Positions 34,164-46,196 of a stretch of 64,000 nt of DNA are shown one piece after another. The DNA comes from Bartonella sp. ML70XJBT.G (GTDB taxonomy: Bacteria > Pseudomonadota > Alphaproteobacteria > Rhizobiales > Rhizobiaceae), in assembly GCF_028618575.1 (NCBI RefSeq), contig NZ_JAQITA010000012.1:1-64000 (forward strand), written 5' to 3'. Each line of letters begins with the position of its first letter. The stretch's first letter is position 1. Position numbers and translations under genes: made by a program. Below the pieces are notes generated by a model. The model searched no databases and was not told where the DNA came from. It saw only the letters and a list, made by a program, of their open reading frames with translations.

Positions 34164-35825
34164 TCAATTCTTATCGCGAAAACGATTAACAATAGGATAA
34201 CGACGATCACGTCCAAAGTTCTTGTAACTGATCTTTACACCAGGTGCTGATTGTCGCCTTTTGTACTCTGCACTATAGAGAAGATCTTCAATTTTCTCAA
34301 CCGTTTCGCGTGAATACCCACGTTTAACAATATCATAAACACTCATGTCATCTTCCACAAGAGATTGCAAGATATCATCTAAGACAGAATAAGGAGGAAG
34401 AGAATCTTCATCTTTTTGATTTTCACGAAGCTCTGCGGAAGGTGCCTTTTCTATAATACGAGAAGGAATTACAATTCCCTCTGGTCCCTTTAAATTTTGC
34501 AAGTGGTTTTTATTGCGCCACTGTGCCAATGCATAGACCTGTGTTTTATAAATGTCTTTAAGAGGATTAAAACCTCCATTCATATCACCATAAAGCGTCG
34601 CATATCCCACAGCCATTTCCGATTTATTACCTGTCGTTACCAACATTGAACCAAATTTATTTGAAAGCGCCATCAAAACAATGCCGCGTATACGACTTTG
34701 AAGATTTTCTTCTGTCACATCAGATGGTAAGCCTAAAAAAACAGGCGTCATTATATTCAAAAAAGCCTCAACAGGTTGCACAATCGGTATCACTTCATAA
34801 CGACACCCTAAAAGATCTGCACATTCTTTGGCATCTTGCAATGATTTTTGTGAAGTATAATGATAAGGCATCATTACGGTGCGAACCCTTTCAGCACCAA
34901 GGGCATCTACCGCCATTACCGCACAAAGAGCTGAATCAATTCCTCCTGAAAGACCAAGAACAACATCCTTAAAGCGATTTTTATTGACGTAGTCTTTCAA
35001 CCCCAAAACACAAGCTTGGTAATCAGCAGCTAACCCATTGAAAAAAAAATCATTTGGACCAGAAATACACTGCCATCCTCGTTCTTTTCGTTGCCAATGG
35101 TTTATAGCAACATGGCTTTCAAAATGTTTCATTTGAAAAACGATTTTGCCTTGCCCATTCAACGCAAAAGATCCCCCATCAAAAACCAGCTCATCCTGAC
35201 CACCTATTTGATTAGCATAAATAACCGGTATGCCGGATTGAAGAACTTGCTTACGTACAACTTCTATTCGTTTTAGTGTTTTATCACGTTGATAGGGAGA
35301 CCCATTAAGGGCGAGAATAACCTCAGCTCCTTTATTAGCAAGTTCTGCACAAAGAGAAAAATCATTCCAAATATCTTCACAAATCACGACACCGAGTTTT
35401 AGCCCGTGATAGACGATAGGCTCAGGACGAGGACCTGGAGAAAATAGCCTCTTTTCGTCAAATTCAGCATAATTAGGTAAATCAAACTTCAAGCTTTCAA
35501 AAACAATTTGTCCTTCATCAAGAAGAACGACACCATTGTAATTTTTGTTATTACGCTCTAGCGGAAGACCAATGATAATTCCTGGCCCCTCTTTTGTTCT
35601 CTTTGCTAATTTTTTAACAGCTTCTTCACATTTTTTGATAAAAGCGGGTTTAAGAACAAGATCTTCCGGTGGATAAGCACTTATAAAAAGCTCCGTGAAT
35701 AAAACAAGATCAGCACCCTCTTCCTTCGCCTGCTGATGCGCCATTACAGCAAGAGAAAGATTTCCCTCAATATCACCGACAACAGGATTTAATTGGGCAA
35801 TTGCTACCCGAAAATCATTTTTCAT
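34164..35825 (-). CDS. nadE: Glutamine-dependent NAD+ synthase
   Basis: Start ATG 35825 ([20 protein letters not shown]) is preceded by AAAGG. The 553-residue protein has an N-terminal nitrilase-type glutaminase domain (Glu in [17 protein letters not shown]; Lys region [15 protein letters not shown]; Cys in [12 protein letters not shown]) and a C-terminal ammonia-dependent synthetase with the ATP pyrophosphatase loop [20 protein letters not shown]. It amidates nicotinate adenine dinucleotide to NAD, completing the pathway that feeds the NAD kinase encoded nearby. Confidence 0.95.
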   Translation of the reverse strand: MKNDFRVAIAQLNPVVGDIEGNLSLAVMAHQQAKEEGADLVLFTELFISAYPPEDLVLKPAFIKKCEEAVKKLAKRTKEGPGIIIGLPLERNNKNYNGVVLLDEGQIVFESLKFDLPNYAEFDEKRLFSPGPRPEPIVYHGLKLGVVICEDIWNDFSLCAELANKGAEVILALNGSPYQRDKTLKRIEVVRKQVLQSGIPVIYANQIGGQDELVFDGGSFALNGQGKIVFQMKHFESHVAINHWQRKERGWQCISGPNDFFFNGLAADYQACVLGLKDYVNKNRFKDVVLGLSGGIDSALCAVMAVDALGAERVRTVMMPYHYTSQKSLQDAKECADLLGCRYEVIPIVQPVEAFLNIMTPVFLGLPSDVTEENLQSRIRGIVLMALSNKFGSMLVTTGNKSEMAVGYATLYGDMNGGFNPLKDIYKTQVYALAQWRNKNHLQNLKGPEGIVIPSRIIEKAPSAELRENQKDEDSLPPYSVLDDILQSLVEDDMSVYDIVKRGYSRETVEKIEDLLYSAEYKRRQSAPGVKISYKNFGRDRRYPIVNRFRDKN

Positions 35826-35948
35826 AAGCCTTTGTATCATTTCATCTGTTTGGTGACTACAACTCTGTTGTAATTATCAGAAACATTTCTTTTTCCAAAG
35901 AATCTATTTTCCTATAAGTCGTAAAAAAAAATACTATACCCTTTTTGT

Positions 35949-37328
35949 CTAACCATTTGCAGCAAGAGCCACTGAATCAGTACGGCGATTTTTTTTAAGA
36001 AGTTCAGCAACAAGAAAAGCCAATTCTAATGCTTGATCTGCATTTAATCGCGGATCACATTGTGTATGATAGCGGTCAGATAAATCTTCAACAGAAATAG
36101 CATGTGCTCCACCTGTACATTCTGTTACATCGCGACCTGTCATTTCAATGTGAATGCCCCCTGGATAAGTTCCCTCCCCATAATGCACTGCAAAAAAATT
36201 CTCTACTTCCTTTAAAACATAATCAAAGGGGCGTGTTTTATAGCCATTTACAGTCACTGTATTCCCGTGCATGGGATCACATGACCATATCACCGCACGC
36301 TTCTCGCTTTCAACTGCACGGATCAATTTAGGCAGATAATGCTCTACCTTATCATAACCAAAGCGTGTAATGAGCGTTAACCGTCCCAGCTCGTTCTCAG
36401 GGTTTAAAATATCAATCAATCTCAAAAGCTCATCAGGCTCAAGTGAAGGACCACACTTCAATCCCAATGGATTTTTAATACCACGGCAATATTCAACGTG
36501 AGCATGATCAATCTGACGTGTACGATCACCAATCCATAACATATGGCCAGATGTGGCATACCAATCTCCAGAGGTTGAATCGATGCGCGTTAAAGCCTCC
36601 TCATAACCAAGCAAAAGAGCTTCATGACTGGTATAAAAAGATGTTTCACGTAATGAAAAATTTGTTTTAGAGGTAATCCCTATAGAACGCATAAAATCAA
36701 TCGCTTCAGAAATACGCTCTGCCAACAATTCATAACGCTCTCCCTGAGGGCTTTTAGAAACAAAACCCAACATCCATGCATGAACATTTTCTAAATTGGC
36801 ATACCCTCCTTGTGAAAAAGCACGCAGTAGATTGAGTGTTGCTGCAGATTGGCGGTAAGCCATAGACATTCGTTGTGGATCAGGAATACGGGAATCTGGC
36901 TTAAATTCAATGCCATTAATAATGTCCCCTCGATAAGAGGGAAGCTCAACTCCTCCTTTATTTTCCATGTCTGAAGAGCGTGGTTTTGCAAACTGACCAG
37001 CAATGCGACCGACTTTAACAACAGGCTTAAAGCTGCCAAAAGTTAAAACGATCGCCATTTGTAAAAAGACCCGAAAAAAATCACGAATATTATCAGCTTC
37101 ATGTTCTGCAAAGCTTTCTGCACAATCTCCACCTTGTAATAAAAAAGCTTGACCTTGTGTCACAGAGGCCAATTCATTTTTCAAATCACGTGCCTCACCC
37201 GCAAACACCAAAGGAGGATAACTCCGTAGCTTTCGTTCAACATCTGCTAATACAGTTTGATCCGGATAAGTTGGAACTTGTTTAATTGGCTTTTTTCTCC
37301 ACGAGCTTGGCATCCATTCTTTTATCAT
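35949..37328 (-). CDS. aroG: Class II DAHP synthase (shikimate pathway entry)
   Basis: The 459-residue enzyme condenses phosphoenolpyruvate and erythrose 4-phosphate. It is of the plant-like class II type: [20 protein letters not shown] at the start, [20 protein letters not shown] (metal-binding Cys), [20 protein letters not shown], and [20 protein letters not shown]. The C-terminus [20 protein letters not shown] completes the pattern. Length is normal. It is the only shikimate gene in the window and lies between nadE and gor on the same strand, without overlap. Confidence 0.94.
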   Translation of the reverse strand: MIKEWMPSSWRKKPIKQVPTYPDQTVLADVERKLRSYPPLVFAGEARDLKNELASVTQGQAFLLQGGDCAESFAEHEADNIRDFFRVFLQMAIVLTFGSFKPVVKVGRIAGQFAKPRSSDMENKGGVELPSYRGDIINGIEFKPDSRIPDPQRMSMAYRQSAATLNLLRAFSQGGYANLENVHAWMLGFVSKSPQGERYELLAERISEAIDFMRSIGITSKTNFSLRETSFYTSHEALLLGYEEALTRIDSTSGDWYATSGHMLWIGDRTRQIDHAHVEYCRGIKNPLGLKCGPSLEPDELLRLIDILNPENELGRLTLITRFGYDKVEHYLPKLIRAVESEKRAVIWSCDPMHGNTVTVNGYKTRPFDYVLKEVENFFAVHYGEGTYPGGIHIEMTGRDVTECTGGAHAISVEDLSDRYHTQCDPRLNADQALELAFLVAELLKKNRRTDSVALAANG

Positions 37329-37403
37329 TTCTACTCTCTCCAGAGCTTCAGCACATAAGCTTCACCATATTAAAAACTTTGCTGCTTACTATAATCTGTG
37401 CTC

Positions 37404-38795
37404 TTAATTTTCTATTTTCTTTCCATTTTCATATACATAACTTGGTTTATACATCGTTACCAATTCTTCTGCCATCGTTGGATGCAATGCCATAGTCTCA
37501 TCAAACACATCTTTCGTCAGTTTCCCTTTAAGAGCTATACCAACAAGTTGTGCCATCTCAGCAGCATTTTCTCCTAAAATATGTGCACCAACAACAATAC
37601 GGCTTTCACCATCAACGATAAGTTTCATAAGCATTTTTTCCAAACTTCCGGAAAGAACATTGCGCATAGGACGAAAAATTGTACGATAAATCTCAACATG
37701 CTTATAACGCTGTATCGCATCCTCTTCTGAAAGACCAACCGTTCCAATCTCAGGCTGTGAAAAAACCGCTGTCGCAATTAAGTCATGATCCGGTATAGTT
37801 GGTACGTTCTCAAATGCAGTCTTCACAAAACACATTGCATCATAAATCGCAACAGGTGTTAATTGCATATGACCTGTCACATCACCGACTGCCCAAATAT
37901 GAGGTACATTCGTTGTCATTTTTTCATCAACAACAATTGCACCCAATTCATTTACTTCTATACCAGTCCTCTCAAGCCCTAATCCCATTGTATTTGGTAC
38001 ACGACCGGTAGCCAACATAATCTGATCGGTATTGATCGTTTGTCCATTTGATAAAGTGACATCATAACAACCACCTGTCGCTTGTACTTGAAAGACTGTC
38101 ACCCCATAAAGAATAGAAATCCCCTTTTCAATCATTGCATCATGAAGAAATTGCCGTAAATCATGATCAAATTTACGAAGAATTAAATCACCACGATGGA
38201 CTAGCGTTGTTTTTACACCTAATTCATGAAAAATATTGGCAAATTCAACGCCTATATACCCACCACCAACAATAACTATTGATTTTGGAAGTTTTTCAAG
38301 ATCAAAAATTTCATTGGAAGTAAGGCACAAATCACTACCTCTTATGGCAGTACTTGGTGCAACTTTTGCCCCCGTCGCTATGAGAATTTTTTCTGCGCTT
38401 ACCCGCTCATCTGTTAGAGAAAGCTCTAATGTGTGATCATCCACAAAAACAGCACGGCTTTCATAAATATGAACATTGTTATTTTGTAGTCCCTTGCGAT
38501 AGAGATCTTCTAATCTTGATATTTCTTCATTTTTAGCCGCAACTAATTTTTCCCAGCTAAAAATTGGATCCGCATATTTCCATCCAAAACCAACGCTTTT
38601 ACGAAACTCTTTTGCATATTGTGAGGCGTAAACATACAATTTCTTGGGAACACAACCGCGAATAACACAAGTTCCCCCGATACGATATTCTTCTGCTATA
38701 GCCACACGCTTGCCAAGTGCTCCAGCAAGGCGCGCTGCACGTACTCCACCAGAACCACTTCCAATAACGAATAAATCAAAGTCAAAAGATCCCAC
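37404..38795 (-). CDS. gor: Glutathione-disulfide reductase
   Basis: The 463-residue flavoprotein reduces oxidised glutathione with NADPH. It has the FAD loop GSGSGGVRAARLAG (residues about 12-25), the redox disulfide in GGTCVIRGCVPKKLYVYA, an NADPH-binding GGGYIGVEFANIFHELG, and the C-terminal catalytic His region ALHPTMAEELVTMY. Length is typical. It is the last gene after rpiA and the DUF2059 gene, but a strong terminator at 38925-38943 separates it, so it probably has its own promoter in the roughly 130 bases before the ATG. Confidence 0.94.
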   Translation of the reverse strand: MGSFDFDLFVIGSGSGGVRAARLAGALGKRVAIAEEYRIGGTCVIRGCVPKKLYVYASQYAKEFRKSVGFGWKYADPIFSWEKLVAAKNEEISRLEDLYRKGLQNNNVHIYESRAVFVDDHTLELSLTDERVSAEKILIATGAKVAPSTAIRGSDLCLTSNEIFDLEKLPKSIVIVGGGYIGVEFANIFHELGVKTTLVHRGDLILRKFDHDLRQFLHDAMIEKGISILYGVTVFQVQATGGCYDVTLSNGQTINTDQIMLATGRVPNTMGLGLERTGIEVNELGAIVVDEKMTTNVPHIWAVGDVTGHMQLTPVAIYDAMCFVKTAFENVPTIPDHDLIATAVFSQPEIGTVGLSEEDAIQRYKHVEIYRTIFRPMRNVLSGSLEKMLMKLIVDGESRIVVGAHILGENAAEMAQLVGIALKGKLTKDVFDETMALHPTMAEELVTMYKPSYVYENGKKIEN

Positions 38796-38919
38796 GAACT
38801 ATCCCTTCTTATATGTTTACAACAATAGGTTATGATCATCCATTATCAAATGAAAGTCTTCATTTATTTTCAAATATCACTTTTTCTATAAAGCAATGTC
38901 TTTTAAGAGACCATTTTAT

Positions 38920-38948
38920 TAAAAACGGTGGGAAACCCACCGTCTTTT
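38920..38948 (-). terminator. Terminator after the DUF2059 gene
   Basis: ACGGTGGG (38925-38932) and CCCACCGT (38936-38943) form a perfect eight-pair stem with a three-base loop. T-runs flank both sides, so it can act on either strand; on the minus strand it ends the rpiA-DUF2059 transcript. Confidence 0.85.
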
Positions 38949-38992
38949 TTACAAACTAGGTAACATATATAATTGTAATGATATCAATCAAA

Positions 38993-39550
38993 CTATTTTT
39001 TCTTTTCTGAAGGGCTCGATTTTTCAGGCGTAAGAGAGTTATCCAAATTAAGTGTTTCGGACATCTCCTTTTTTACATTTTTTACAAGATCCTGCATCAG
39101 AGTAGAACGCCATGTATCAAACGTAGAGTAGGCATCTCGCGCAAGATTTGGAACTTCTGTCAAAAATTTCTTACCGGTATCAGAATTATAAAATGCTGTG
39201 ATGGCATCAAGTTCTTGCTGAGTAAAATACTTTGCATACACATGAGCAATCTCTTTTTCTAAATCAGCGCGTCGCTTAGCCAAAGCAAGTGCCTGCTTAT
39301 CAACAATATCAGAAATAGCAGTTGCCAAATTGGGATCATCACCCATGAGTTCATCTTTGAGATCACGTGCCGCATTTGGGAGAAAGCTATCAAATTGATC
39401 CGTTGCACGAATAGCACGAATAGCTTTTCTGGCTGAAATTAAATGCTGCTCACTCACACCTTGTGCATGAGACATTCCTATATTCATAACCAAAACGGCA
39501 ATTGCACCAAAATATACGACAATACGCTGACAAGAAAATACTTTTTTCAT
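38993..39550 (-). CDS. Exported DUF2059 protein
   Basis: The 185-residue product starts with a signal peptide (to about MNIGMSHAQ) and contains the DUF2059 core: AHVYAKYFTQQELDAITAFY followed by NSDTGKKFLTEVPN, the signature with invariant FT..EL..I..FY.S..G.K. Its charged C-terminus ends KSSPSEKKK. Function is unknown; the protein should be periplasmic. The rpiA-DUF2059-gor order is common in related alphaproteobacteria, so linkage is conserved rather than accidental. Confidence 0.85.
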   Translation of the reverse strand: MKKVFSCQRIVVYFGAIAVLVMNIGMSHAQGVSEQHLISARKAIRAIRATDQFDSFLPNAARDLKDELMGDDPNLATAISDIVDKQALALAKRRADLEKEIAHVYAKYFTQQELDAITAFYNSDTGKKFLTEVPNLARDAYSTFDTWRSTLMQDLVKNVKKEMSETLNLDNSLTPEKSSPSEKKK

Positions 39551-39608
39551 TAATGATTACCCCGATTTATAATTCAAATTCGTTATTTTATCTAAAATCT
39601 TTCATATT

Positions 39609-40349
39609 TTACTGTGTTAACATATCTTGATGTAAACTGTCTTCTCTAAAATCAAATGGCTCTAAAATTTTTATTTCTCCATCAGCCATAGCAACAATTG
39701 CACGTGAAGCTAATCCTAAAAAAAGACCATGCTCGACAACACCAGGAATTGCAAGAAGTGCATCTGATAATGATTTTGGCTGTAAAATACATCCCCAAAA
39801 TGCGTCAAAAATAAAGTGACCGCCATCTGTTCTAAAAGGCGTTTCTCCATTCATTCGCAAGACAACTTCTCCAGAAAGCCCTAAACCACCCGCTACTTTT
39901 TCTATGGCTTTGCGTGTAGTATGAAGACCGAATGGATTGACTTCAATGGGCAATGGAAAAGCGCCAAGTTCTCTTACCACCTTTGTTTCATCCGCAATGA
40001 TAAGCATCGCACGAGATGCCGATGCGACAATTTTCTCATGTAACAATGCCCCACCTCCCCCTTTAATAAGAGACATCCCTGGACCAATTTCATCCGCTCC
40101 ATCAATATCAAGATCTAGTTCAGGTGTTTTCTCTAATGTACTGATAGGTATTCCGAATTTACGACAGAGTTGTTCAGAATAGAGCGAGGTAGCAACACCA
40201 GTCACCCGTAACCCCTTTGTAACACGCTCACCAAGAAGGCGAATAAACTCATTTACTGTCGAACCAGATCCGATACCAAGCCGCATATCATCTTCAACAA
40301 ATTCAAGTGCCTTTAAAGCCGCCATTTCTTTTAACTGCTGAACATTCAT
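39609..40349 (-). CDS. rpiA: Ribose-5-phosphate isomerase A
   Basis: The 246-residue enzyme interconverts ribose 5-phosphate and ribulose 5-phosphate in the non-oxidative pentose phosphate pathway. Family motifs are [19 protein letters not shown] (substrate loop), [20 protein letters not shown] and [14 protein letters not shown]. It is slightly longer than E. coli RpiA (219). It heads the minus-strand group with the DUF2059 gene. Confidence 0.94.
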   Translation of the reverse strand: MNVQQLKEMAALKALEFVEDDMRLGIGSGSTVNEFIRLLGERVTKGLRVTGVATSLYSEQLCRKFGIPISTLEKTPELDLDIDGADEIGPGMSLIKGGGGALLHEKIVASASRAMLIIADETKVVRELGAFPLPIEVNPFGLHTTRKAIEKVAGGLGLSGEVVLRMNGETPFRTDGGHFIFDAFWGCILQPKSLSDALLAIPGVVEHGLFLGLASRAIVAMADGEIKILEPFDFREDSLHQDMLTQ

Positions 40350-40768
40350 GAATTACTTTACCTTTTGTCCCATCAGCGTCAGTTATCACAATGCGATAAT
40401 AATGAAGTAGCCTATTACTTCAACCTGTTATCAATTTATTTGTCACTTTTTGATTGAGAAGAGATTTTAATTATTATAAATTATAAAAACAGATGATAAG
40501 AGTAAAATAGAATAATTAACAATTTTATCTCTTTAAAAAATTTATTGATATTTTCATTTTATTCTGCTCACCTCGATGAGGTCACACATAAAAAGTTTGC
40601 TACAAACTTATCAAAGTGTTTAGATATAAAAACATTGCTGCCGTAAGAAAATTGGAAGCAGTTTCTCAATTTTCATAATATTGAGAAACGCACGGCAAAA
40701 AAGCATAATCAAAAAAACTACCTATTATTTTTCTCTTGCTGTGTGAACACAAAAAAGGATGGAAAATA
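40350..40768. other. Intergenic region between comEC and rpiA
   Basis: About 420 AT-rich bases. It contains the rpiA promoter and the 3' flank of comEC. A short inverted repeat (CAATTTTCATAATATTGAGAA area, 40665-40690) may be a weak terminator. No gene, and no lexA, is present. Confidence 0.5.
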
Positions 40769-43057
40769 CTACAGGCTATGCAATTTTTGTGAATATTGCC
40801 TGTGCATATTCCACGGTCTACGAAACCCCATCGAAGACCAAATAATATCTCCACTTTTAGTAATCATAACACTCCCTCGTGATAACAATTGTCGGAGAGT
40901 AAATATTATTTTTGCCTTTTTAGGACATGTTTGATTATCCACTGCAAATGTCTTAATGACAATATCTGCCTCTAAACATTGATCTGTTTCTCTATGCAAC
41001 ACAATTACTTTTAATCCATTTGCTAATAAGGATGCGCATACATTATGATCACATATGAACTGTCCATGAAATGACGGACCATATTTTGTTGGCTTGATCA
41101 TCCCATTTACACGAAATAATTTTTCCCATATTGATGTCGTGAATTTAGAAATATGATGACGATCAATATATAATTTCTTTTCATCGATAACACCCACGAG
41201 CTTCATATTATCTGCTATAATGAGTTGTATCGGTGAACGCACAAAGCAAACAAAAAGACCAGACAAAATAAAAAAACTAAAAAAGAACCTAATGGGTGTT
41301 TTACAAAAAGTCAGTCCAACTAAACCTATACTTAATAAGACCAATGCAGATAACGGCATAAATCCAGGATTTAAAACAGGAGAAATAGATTTTATAGCAT
41401 GAGCAATTTTTATCACAAGACCAATACCAAAACCCATAATTTGAAGTGGTAGCCATTCAAAGCCCCAAAACATTGAAAGGACTGCGATTAATCCAAAAGG
41501 TATGACGAAGATTGATACTATAGGTAAAGCTAAAGCATTGCTGATGATACTCAAGAATGCAATATTAGAAAAATGATAAGCAGCATAAATTCCACTGGCA
41601 GTCCCCGCTACAAACGAAGAGGCACATATGGAAAGTATTGATAAGAGAGCAAAATGAATGACTCCAGCTCCAATATAAGAGGGTGTTGTTTTTCTTATGC
41701 GATAAGATGACTGCCTGCCCCACCAATCAAAAAAAGCAATCAAAGCAGCAGTAGCAGAAAAGGACATTTGAAAGCTAGGTCCTAATATTTCATGCGGTGC
41801 AATAGCCAAAGTTATCAAACCTGCAATAGAGAAATTACGCATTGTTGCAGCAGAACGATTACACAAAACAGCAACCAACATAACAGCAATCATCACAAAA
41901 CTTCTCTGTGCTGATACAGCAACACCAGACAAGAGCATATAAAACGCTGTTATCATTAAGGCAGCAATAGCAGCAAATTTTTTAGTAGAATAATAGGATG
42001 AAAAAACCGGAAAAAGTGCCAAAAAACCACGGATACTCACAAGAACTATGCTGCTCAACAAAGCCATATGTAAACCTGATATTGATAAAATATGGGCTAA
42101 TCCAGCCGCACGCAATGCTTCATTTGTCTCATTTGAAATACCAGCTCGCTGTCCCGTTATAAGAGCGGCAGCAACATTCCCCTTTTCTCCGTCCATTGCC
42201 TTATGGATTCGTTGGGTTATATTGTTTCGTAAATTTTCAATTTTCTGTAAAACTCTATTAAATATTTTATTGGACTGTGAAACGGATATTTTAATTGGTT
42301 CTCCTAAATAAACTCCCTGAGCACCAATTCCTTTAAAATAATTATGGAAACTAAAATCATAACCTCCCGGATACACTGGCCCAGATAATGCACGGATCTT
42401 GACTTTTCCCTGTAGCCCATCACCAATTGCCGATCTATGTGGTAAGCGTTTTGCCGATAAACGAATACGATGAAGGCTATGACGTAATACAGGCTTTGCT
42501 GTCCTCAAAACATCTAGGACTAAACGAAACTCTCCCCCTTTTCCTGACTCAATAGAAACAATTCTTCCTGTTAGCGTGGTAATAACGTCGCTGCTCAGCA
42601 TTGGTGTAGCTATCCGGTATGTTTCTATTTTTGCAGCCAAAGCACCCAATACAATACAAAACAGAAATCCTGTCAGAATCCAAATTCTCCGATAGAACCG
42701 TAAAATATACAACATTGCAATGCAGAGACTAATCAACATGGCAAATTGCCCCCAATTGGGCTCCTGCTCTAACCTAAAATAAAAAATGATACCTATGGAA
42801 AAAAAGACCAAAATTAAGGAGAAAAGAATTCCCCAAGAGATTTCTTTGTCGATGCAATCGACCAACCATTCCCAGAAAAAAATTATTGTATCTTTTAAAG
42901 GTGCAAAGATAAAAATCTTTCGTTTCTTACAAGTATCGTTATTTGCATCAGAACGGGGAGAAAAAGCTTTCTGCCATATCAGACTCGATGTTTTTCTTTC
43001 TGAAACATCATTTATGGATAAACCATCCTTAACTTTATTTTTATCAAACATCTGCAA
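40769..43057 (-). CDS. comEC: ComEC/Rec2-family DNA-uptake channel protein
   Basis: The 762-residue membrane protein has an N-terminal soluble/OB-like region (DUF4131 type, around residues 140-260: LTGRIVSIESGKGGEFRLVL), then the ComEC competence domain with many transmembrane segments, including AAGLAHILSISGLHMALLSS, which matches the family's HL.A.SG.H. The C-terminal part (from about 640) is a short soluble domain. In competent bacteria ComEC moves single-stranded DNA across the inner membrane. It is divergent from the gltX at 43166, an arrangement widely conserved in alphaproteobacteria. Confidence 0.9.
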   Translation of the reverse strand: MQMFDKNKVKDGLSINDVSERKTSSLIWQKAFSPRSDANNDTCKKRKIFIFAPLKDTIIFFWEWLVDCIDKEISWGILFSLILVFFSIGIIFYFRLEQEPNWGQFAMLISLCIAMLYILRFYRRIWILTGFLFCIVLGALAAKIETYRIATPMLSSDVITTLTGRIVSIESGKGGEFRLVLDVLRTAKPVLRHSLHRIRLSAKRLPHRSAIGDGLQGKVKIRALSGPVYPGGYDFSFHNYFKGIGAQGVYLGEPIKISVSQSNKIFNRVLQKIENLRNNITQRIHKAMDGEKGNVAAALITGQRAGISNETNEALRAAGLAHILSISGLHMALLSSIVLVSIRGFLALFPVFSSYYSTKKFAAIAALMITAFYMLLSGVAVSAQRSFVMIAVMLVAVLCNRSAATMRNFSIAGLITLAIAPHEILGPSFQMSFSATAALIAFFDWWGRQSSYRIRKTTPSYIGAGVIHFALLSILSICASSFVAGTASGIYAAYHFSNIAFLSIISNALALPIVSIFVIPFGLIAVLSMFWGFEWLPLQIMGFGIGLVIKIAHAIKSISPVLNPGFMPLSALVLLSIGLVGLTFCKTPIRFFFSFFILSGLFVCFVRSPIQLIIADNMKLVGVIDEKKLYIDRHHISKFTTSIWEKLFRVNGMIKPTKYGPSFHGQFICDHNVCASLLANGLKVIVLHRETDQCLEADIVIKTFAVDNQTCPKKAKIIFTLRQLLSRGSVMITKSGDIIWSSMGFRRPWNMHRQYSQKLHSL

Positions 43058-43165
43058 ATCCCCACTTTACTTGCAATGCGGCTATTGCACCCTCCATCAG
43101 CTATGCTAACATAATCCTTCTATAAAGTCCTATAAATAACATCTTATTTTTAAAGGAAGAGATCC

Positions 43166-44593
43166 GTGTCCGTTATTACCCGCTTTGCCCCATCACCAAC
43201 AGGCTTCCTTCATATCGGAGGTGCTCGTACAGCCCTCTTTAATTGGCTTTATGCCAAACATACCGGTGGTAAAATGCTGTTACGAATTGAAGATACAGAC
43301 AGAGAACGTTCAACAGAAGCAGCTGTAAAAGCCATTATAGACGGTTTGCACTGGATGGGACTTAGTTATGATGGAGCTCCTATTTCACAATTCGAACGCG
43401 CACAACGTCATCGTCAAGTTGCAGAACAATTGGTAAAAGATGGCAAAGCTTATTATTGTTATGCTTCTCCTGAAGAGCTGGCTGAAATGCGTGAAAATGC
43501 CCGTGCAGAAGGTCGCCCACCGCGTTATGATGGACGTTGGCGTGATCGTGATATTTCTAAAACGCCTAAAGACATCAAACCTGTTATTCGCATTAAAGCA
43601 CCACAAGATGGGGAAACAATTGTGCACGACCGTGTTCAAGGTGACGTTCGCTTTCCTAATAAAGATCTCGATGACTTTATTATTTTGCGTTCTGATGGCT
43701 CACCTACTTATATGCATGCTGTAGTTGTTGACGATCATGATATGGGAGTCACTCACATTATACGTGGTGATGACCATCTCACAAATGCAGCTCGCCAAAC
43801 AATTATTTTCAAGGCAATGGGATGGGATATTCCTGTTATGGCACATATTCCACTGATACATGGTGAAAATGGTGCAAAATTATCAAAGCGACATGGTGCC
43901 CTCGGTGTAGATGCTTACCGGACAATGGGTTATCTTCCTGCTGCTTTGCGAAATTACCTCGTTCGTCTGGGCTGGAGTCATGGTGATGACGAACTGATGT
44001 CAATGGAAGATATGATTTCTTGGTTTGATATTGATGATATTAATAAAGGTGCAGCACGTTTTGATCTCAAAAAACTCGATGCTATCAATGGGCATTATAT
44101 ACGCATGAGCAATGATCAAGATCTTTTTGAATCTGCTCTTAGTATTTTACCAGAAATTGAAGGTGGCTTACAAATCTCAGAAAGACTTGATGAACAACGT
44201 CGTGTTCAATTTCTAAAAGCTATACCACATTTGAAAGAACGTTCAAAAACATTGTGCGAACTCATTGACAATGCTTCTTTCATTTTTACACAACGACCAT
44301 TACAACTTGACGAAAAAGCACAAACACTCCTAGATAAAAATGGACAAGCCATTTTAAACGATGTTTATCTTGCTCTGAAAGAAGTCCACTCTTGGGATAC
44401 AAAAACGCTCGATGAAAAGCTTCGATCTTATGCGTGTACACAAGATCTCAAATTTGGCTCCATTGCACAACCACTTCGAGCAGCTCTTACAGGACGTCCA
44501 ACTTCTCCTGGAGTCTTTGATGTTCTCATGTTACTGGGACGAGATGAATCACTCAATCGTATCAATGATCAACTTCTCACCACCACATGTTAG
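43166..44593 (+). CDS. gltX: Glutamate-tRNA ligase (canonical)
   Basis: The 475-residue enzyme ligates glutamate to tRNA-Glu. It shows [20 protein letters not shown] with [24 protein letters not shown], and the KMSKS-type [17 protein letters not shown]. The C-terminal anticodon-binding region ends [16 protein letters not shown] or GTG choice: the frame begins GTG 43166 after GGAAGAG (MSVITRF). It is divergent from comEC and followed by gltA. Together with the paralogue at 32773 it gives two GluRS enzymes. Confidence 0.94.
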   Translation: MSVITRFAPSPTGFLHIGGARTALFNWLYAKHTGGKMLLRIEDTDRERSTEAAVKAIIDGLHWMGLSYDGAPISQFERAQRHRQVAEQLVKDGKAYYCYASPEELAEMRENARAEGRPPRYDGRWRDRDISKTPKDIKPVIRIKAPQDGETIVHDRVQGDVRFPNKDLDDFIILRSDGSPTYMHAVVVDDHDMGVTHIIRGDDHLTNAARQTIIFKAMGWDIPVMAHIPLIHGENGAKLSKRHGALGVDAYRTMGYLPAALRNYLVRLGWSHGDDELMSMEDMISWFDIDDINKGAARFDLKKLDAINGHYIRMSNDQDLFESALSILPEIEGGLQISERLDEQRRVQFLKAIPHLKERSKTLCELIDNASFIFTQRPLQLDEKAQTLLDKNGQAILNDVYLALKEVHSWDTKTLDEKLRSYACTQDLKFGSIAQPLRAALTGRPTSPGVFDVLMLLGRDESLNRINDQLLTTTC

Positions 44594-44852
44594 CGATATG
44601 TACATAGCCTATTAATCCGATAAGCATTCACGTACCAATGTTTCTACACAAACGGAAAACTAACTTCTTTTTTCAGTCGTGGAAATATACATTTGGTAAA
44701 ATTGCAAATAAAATATTTTTTAGATTGCATGCGCTCACTTTTAGGGTAAATCTACCTTTAAATAGGTAGAGAAGAGGCTTCAATCATAGATCTCACACTC
44801 TGATGAAGCAGCATTTTGATTTTTAGGGGAAAGTATCTGAAAGGAATATCTA

Positions 44853-46148
44853 ATGTCTGAGAATAAAGCACATATTATAGTAAATAATAAAAAAATAGAA
44901 CTTCCTCTGCGTAAAGGTACAAGTGGGCCTGCTGTCATTGAAATTGCTTCTCTCTATAAAGAAACAGATATTTTTACTTACGATCCTGGTTTTACCTCAA
45001 CTGCTTCTTGTGAATCAAAAATCACTTATATTGATGGAAATGAAGGGCTCTTGCTTTATCGTGGTTATCCTATAGATCAACTGGCTGAAAAAGGAGACTT
45101 TCTCGAAAGTTGCTATCTTTTACTCTATGGTGAACTCCCAACAAAACAAGAGAAAAACGACTTTGACCGTTGTATTATGCAGCACACGATGGTTCACGAA
45201 CAGTTCGCACGTTTTTTTCATGGATTTCGTCGTGACTCGCATCCTATGGCCGTCATGGTCGCATGTCTTGGAGCTATGTCTGCATTTTATCATGACTCTA
45301 TTGATATTACAGACCCTCAACAGAGAATGATTGCTTCTGTTCGTCTTATCTCAAAGGTTCCAACTCTTGCTGCTATGGCCTATAAATACAGTATCGGGCA
45401 AGCATTTGTTTATCCCAAAAATGATCTTAGTTACGCTGCCAATTTTCTTCGTATGTGCTTTTCTGTTCCTTGTGAAGAATATAAAACCAACCCTGTTCTG
45501 ACTAGAGCAATGGATCGAATCTTTATTCTTCATGCTGATCATGAACAAAATGCTTCTACATCCACAGTACGTCTTGCAGGGTCATCAGGAGCAAATCCAT
45601 TTGCATGTATAGCAGCAGGTGTCGCATGCCTTTGGGGACCAGCGCATGGCGGAGCCAATGAAGCATGCTTGAAGATGCTACAAGAAATAGGTTCCGTTGA
45701 GAGAATTCCTGAATTCATTGCACGTGCAAAAGATAAAAAAGACCCTTTCCGCCTTATGGGTTTTGGTCACCGAGTCTATAAAAATTATGATCCACGTGCA
45801 AAAATCATGCAAAAAACCTGTCATGAAGTTTTAAAAGAACTGAACATTCAAGATGATCCACTTCTTGATATCGCTATAGAACTTGAAAAAATTGCTCTGA
45901 GTGATGAATATTTTGTAGAGAAAAAATTATATCCCAATGTCGATTTCTATTCTGGTATCACGCTAAAAGCTTTAGGTTTTCCAACCGAAATGTTTACTGT
46001 TCTTTTTGCATTAGCACGCAGTGTTGGTTGGGTTGCACAGTGGAAAGAAATGATTGAAGATCCTGCTCAAAAGATCGGTCGTCCTCGCCAACTCTATACA
46101 GGTTATACCATGCGTGAATATGTTCCTATTGATGAACGAGTCAATTAA
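44853..46148 (+). CDS. gltA: Citrate synthase
   Basis: The 431-residue type II enzyme condenses oxaloacetate and acetyl-CoA. Recognisable parts are [60 protein letters not shown] with the active-site His, [16 protein letters not shown] with a second His, and [17 protein letters not shown]. The final Asp is in [15 protein letters not shown]. Length is normal and the start has AAAGGAATATCT before ATG. This gene is the usual Bartonella typing marker, and the protein looks Bartonella-like. Confidence 0.97.
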   Translation: MSENKAHIIVNNKKIELPLRKGTSGPAVIEIASLYKETDIFTYDPGFTSTASCESKITYIDGNEGLLLYRGYPIDQLAEKGDFLESCYLLLYGELPTKQEKNDFDRCIMQHTMVHEQFARFFHGFRRDSHPMAVMVACLGAMSAFYHDSIDITDPQQRMIASVRLISKVPTLAAMAYKYSIGQAFVYPKNDLSYAANFLRMCFSVPCEEYKTNPVLTRAMDRIFILHADHEQNASTSTVRLAGSSGANPFACIAAGVACLWGPAHGGANEACLKMLQEIGSVERIPEFIARAKDKKDPFRLMGFGHRVYKNYDPRAKIMQKTCHEVLKELNIQDDPLLDIAIELEKIALSDEYFVEKKLYPNVDFYSGITLKALGFPTEMFTVLFALARSVGWVAQWKEMIEDPAQKIGRPRQLYTGYTMREYVPIDERVN

Positions 46149-46166
46149 AAACATAAAATACCAATC

Positions 46167-46196
46167 AATACAGCCTCAATTGAGTGAGGCTGTATT
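46167..46196 (+). terminator. gltA terminator hairpin
   Basis: AATACAGCCTCA (46167-46178) and TGAGGCTGTATT (46185-46196) are perfectly complementary over 12 bases with a six-base loop. It lies 18 bases past the gltA stop. The stem is strong but no T-run follows, so it may act as an RNA-stabilising end or a factor-assisted terminator. Confidence 0.75.
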
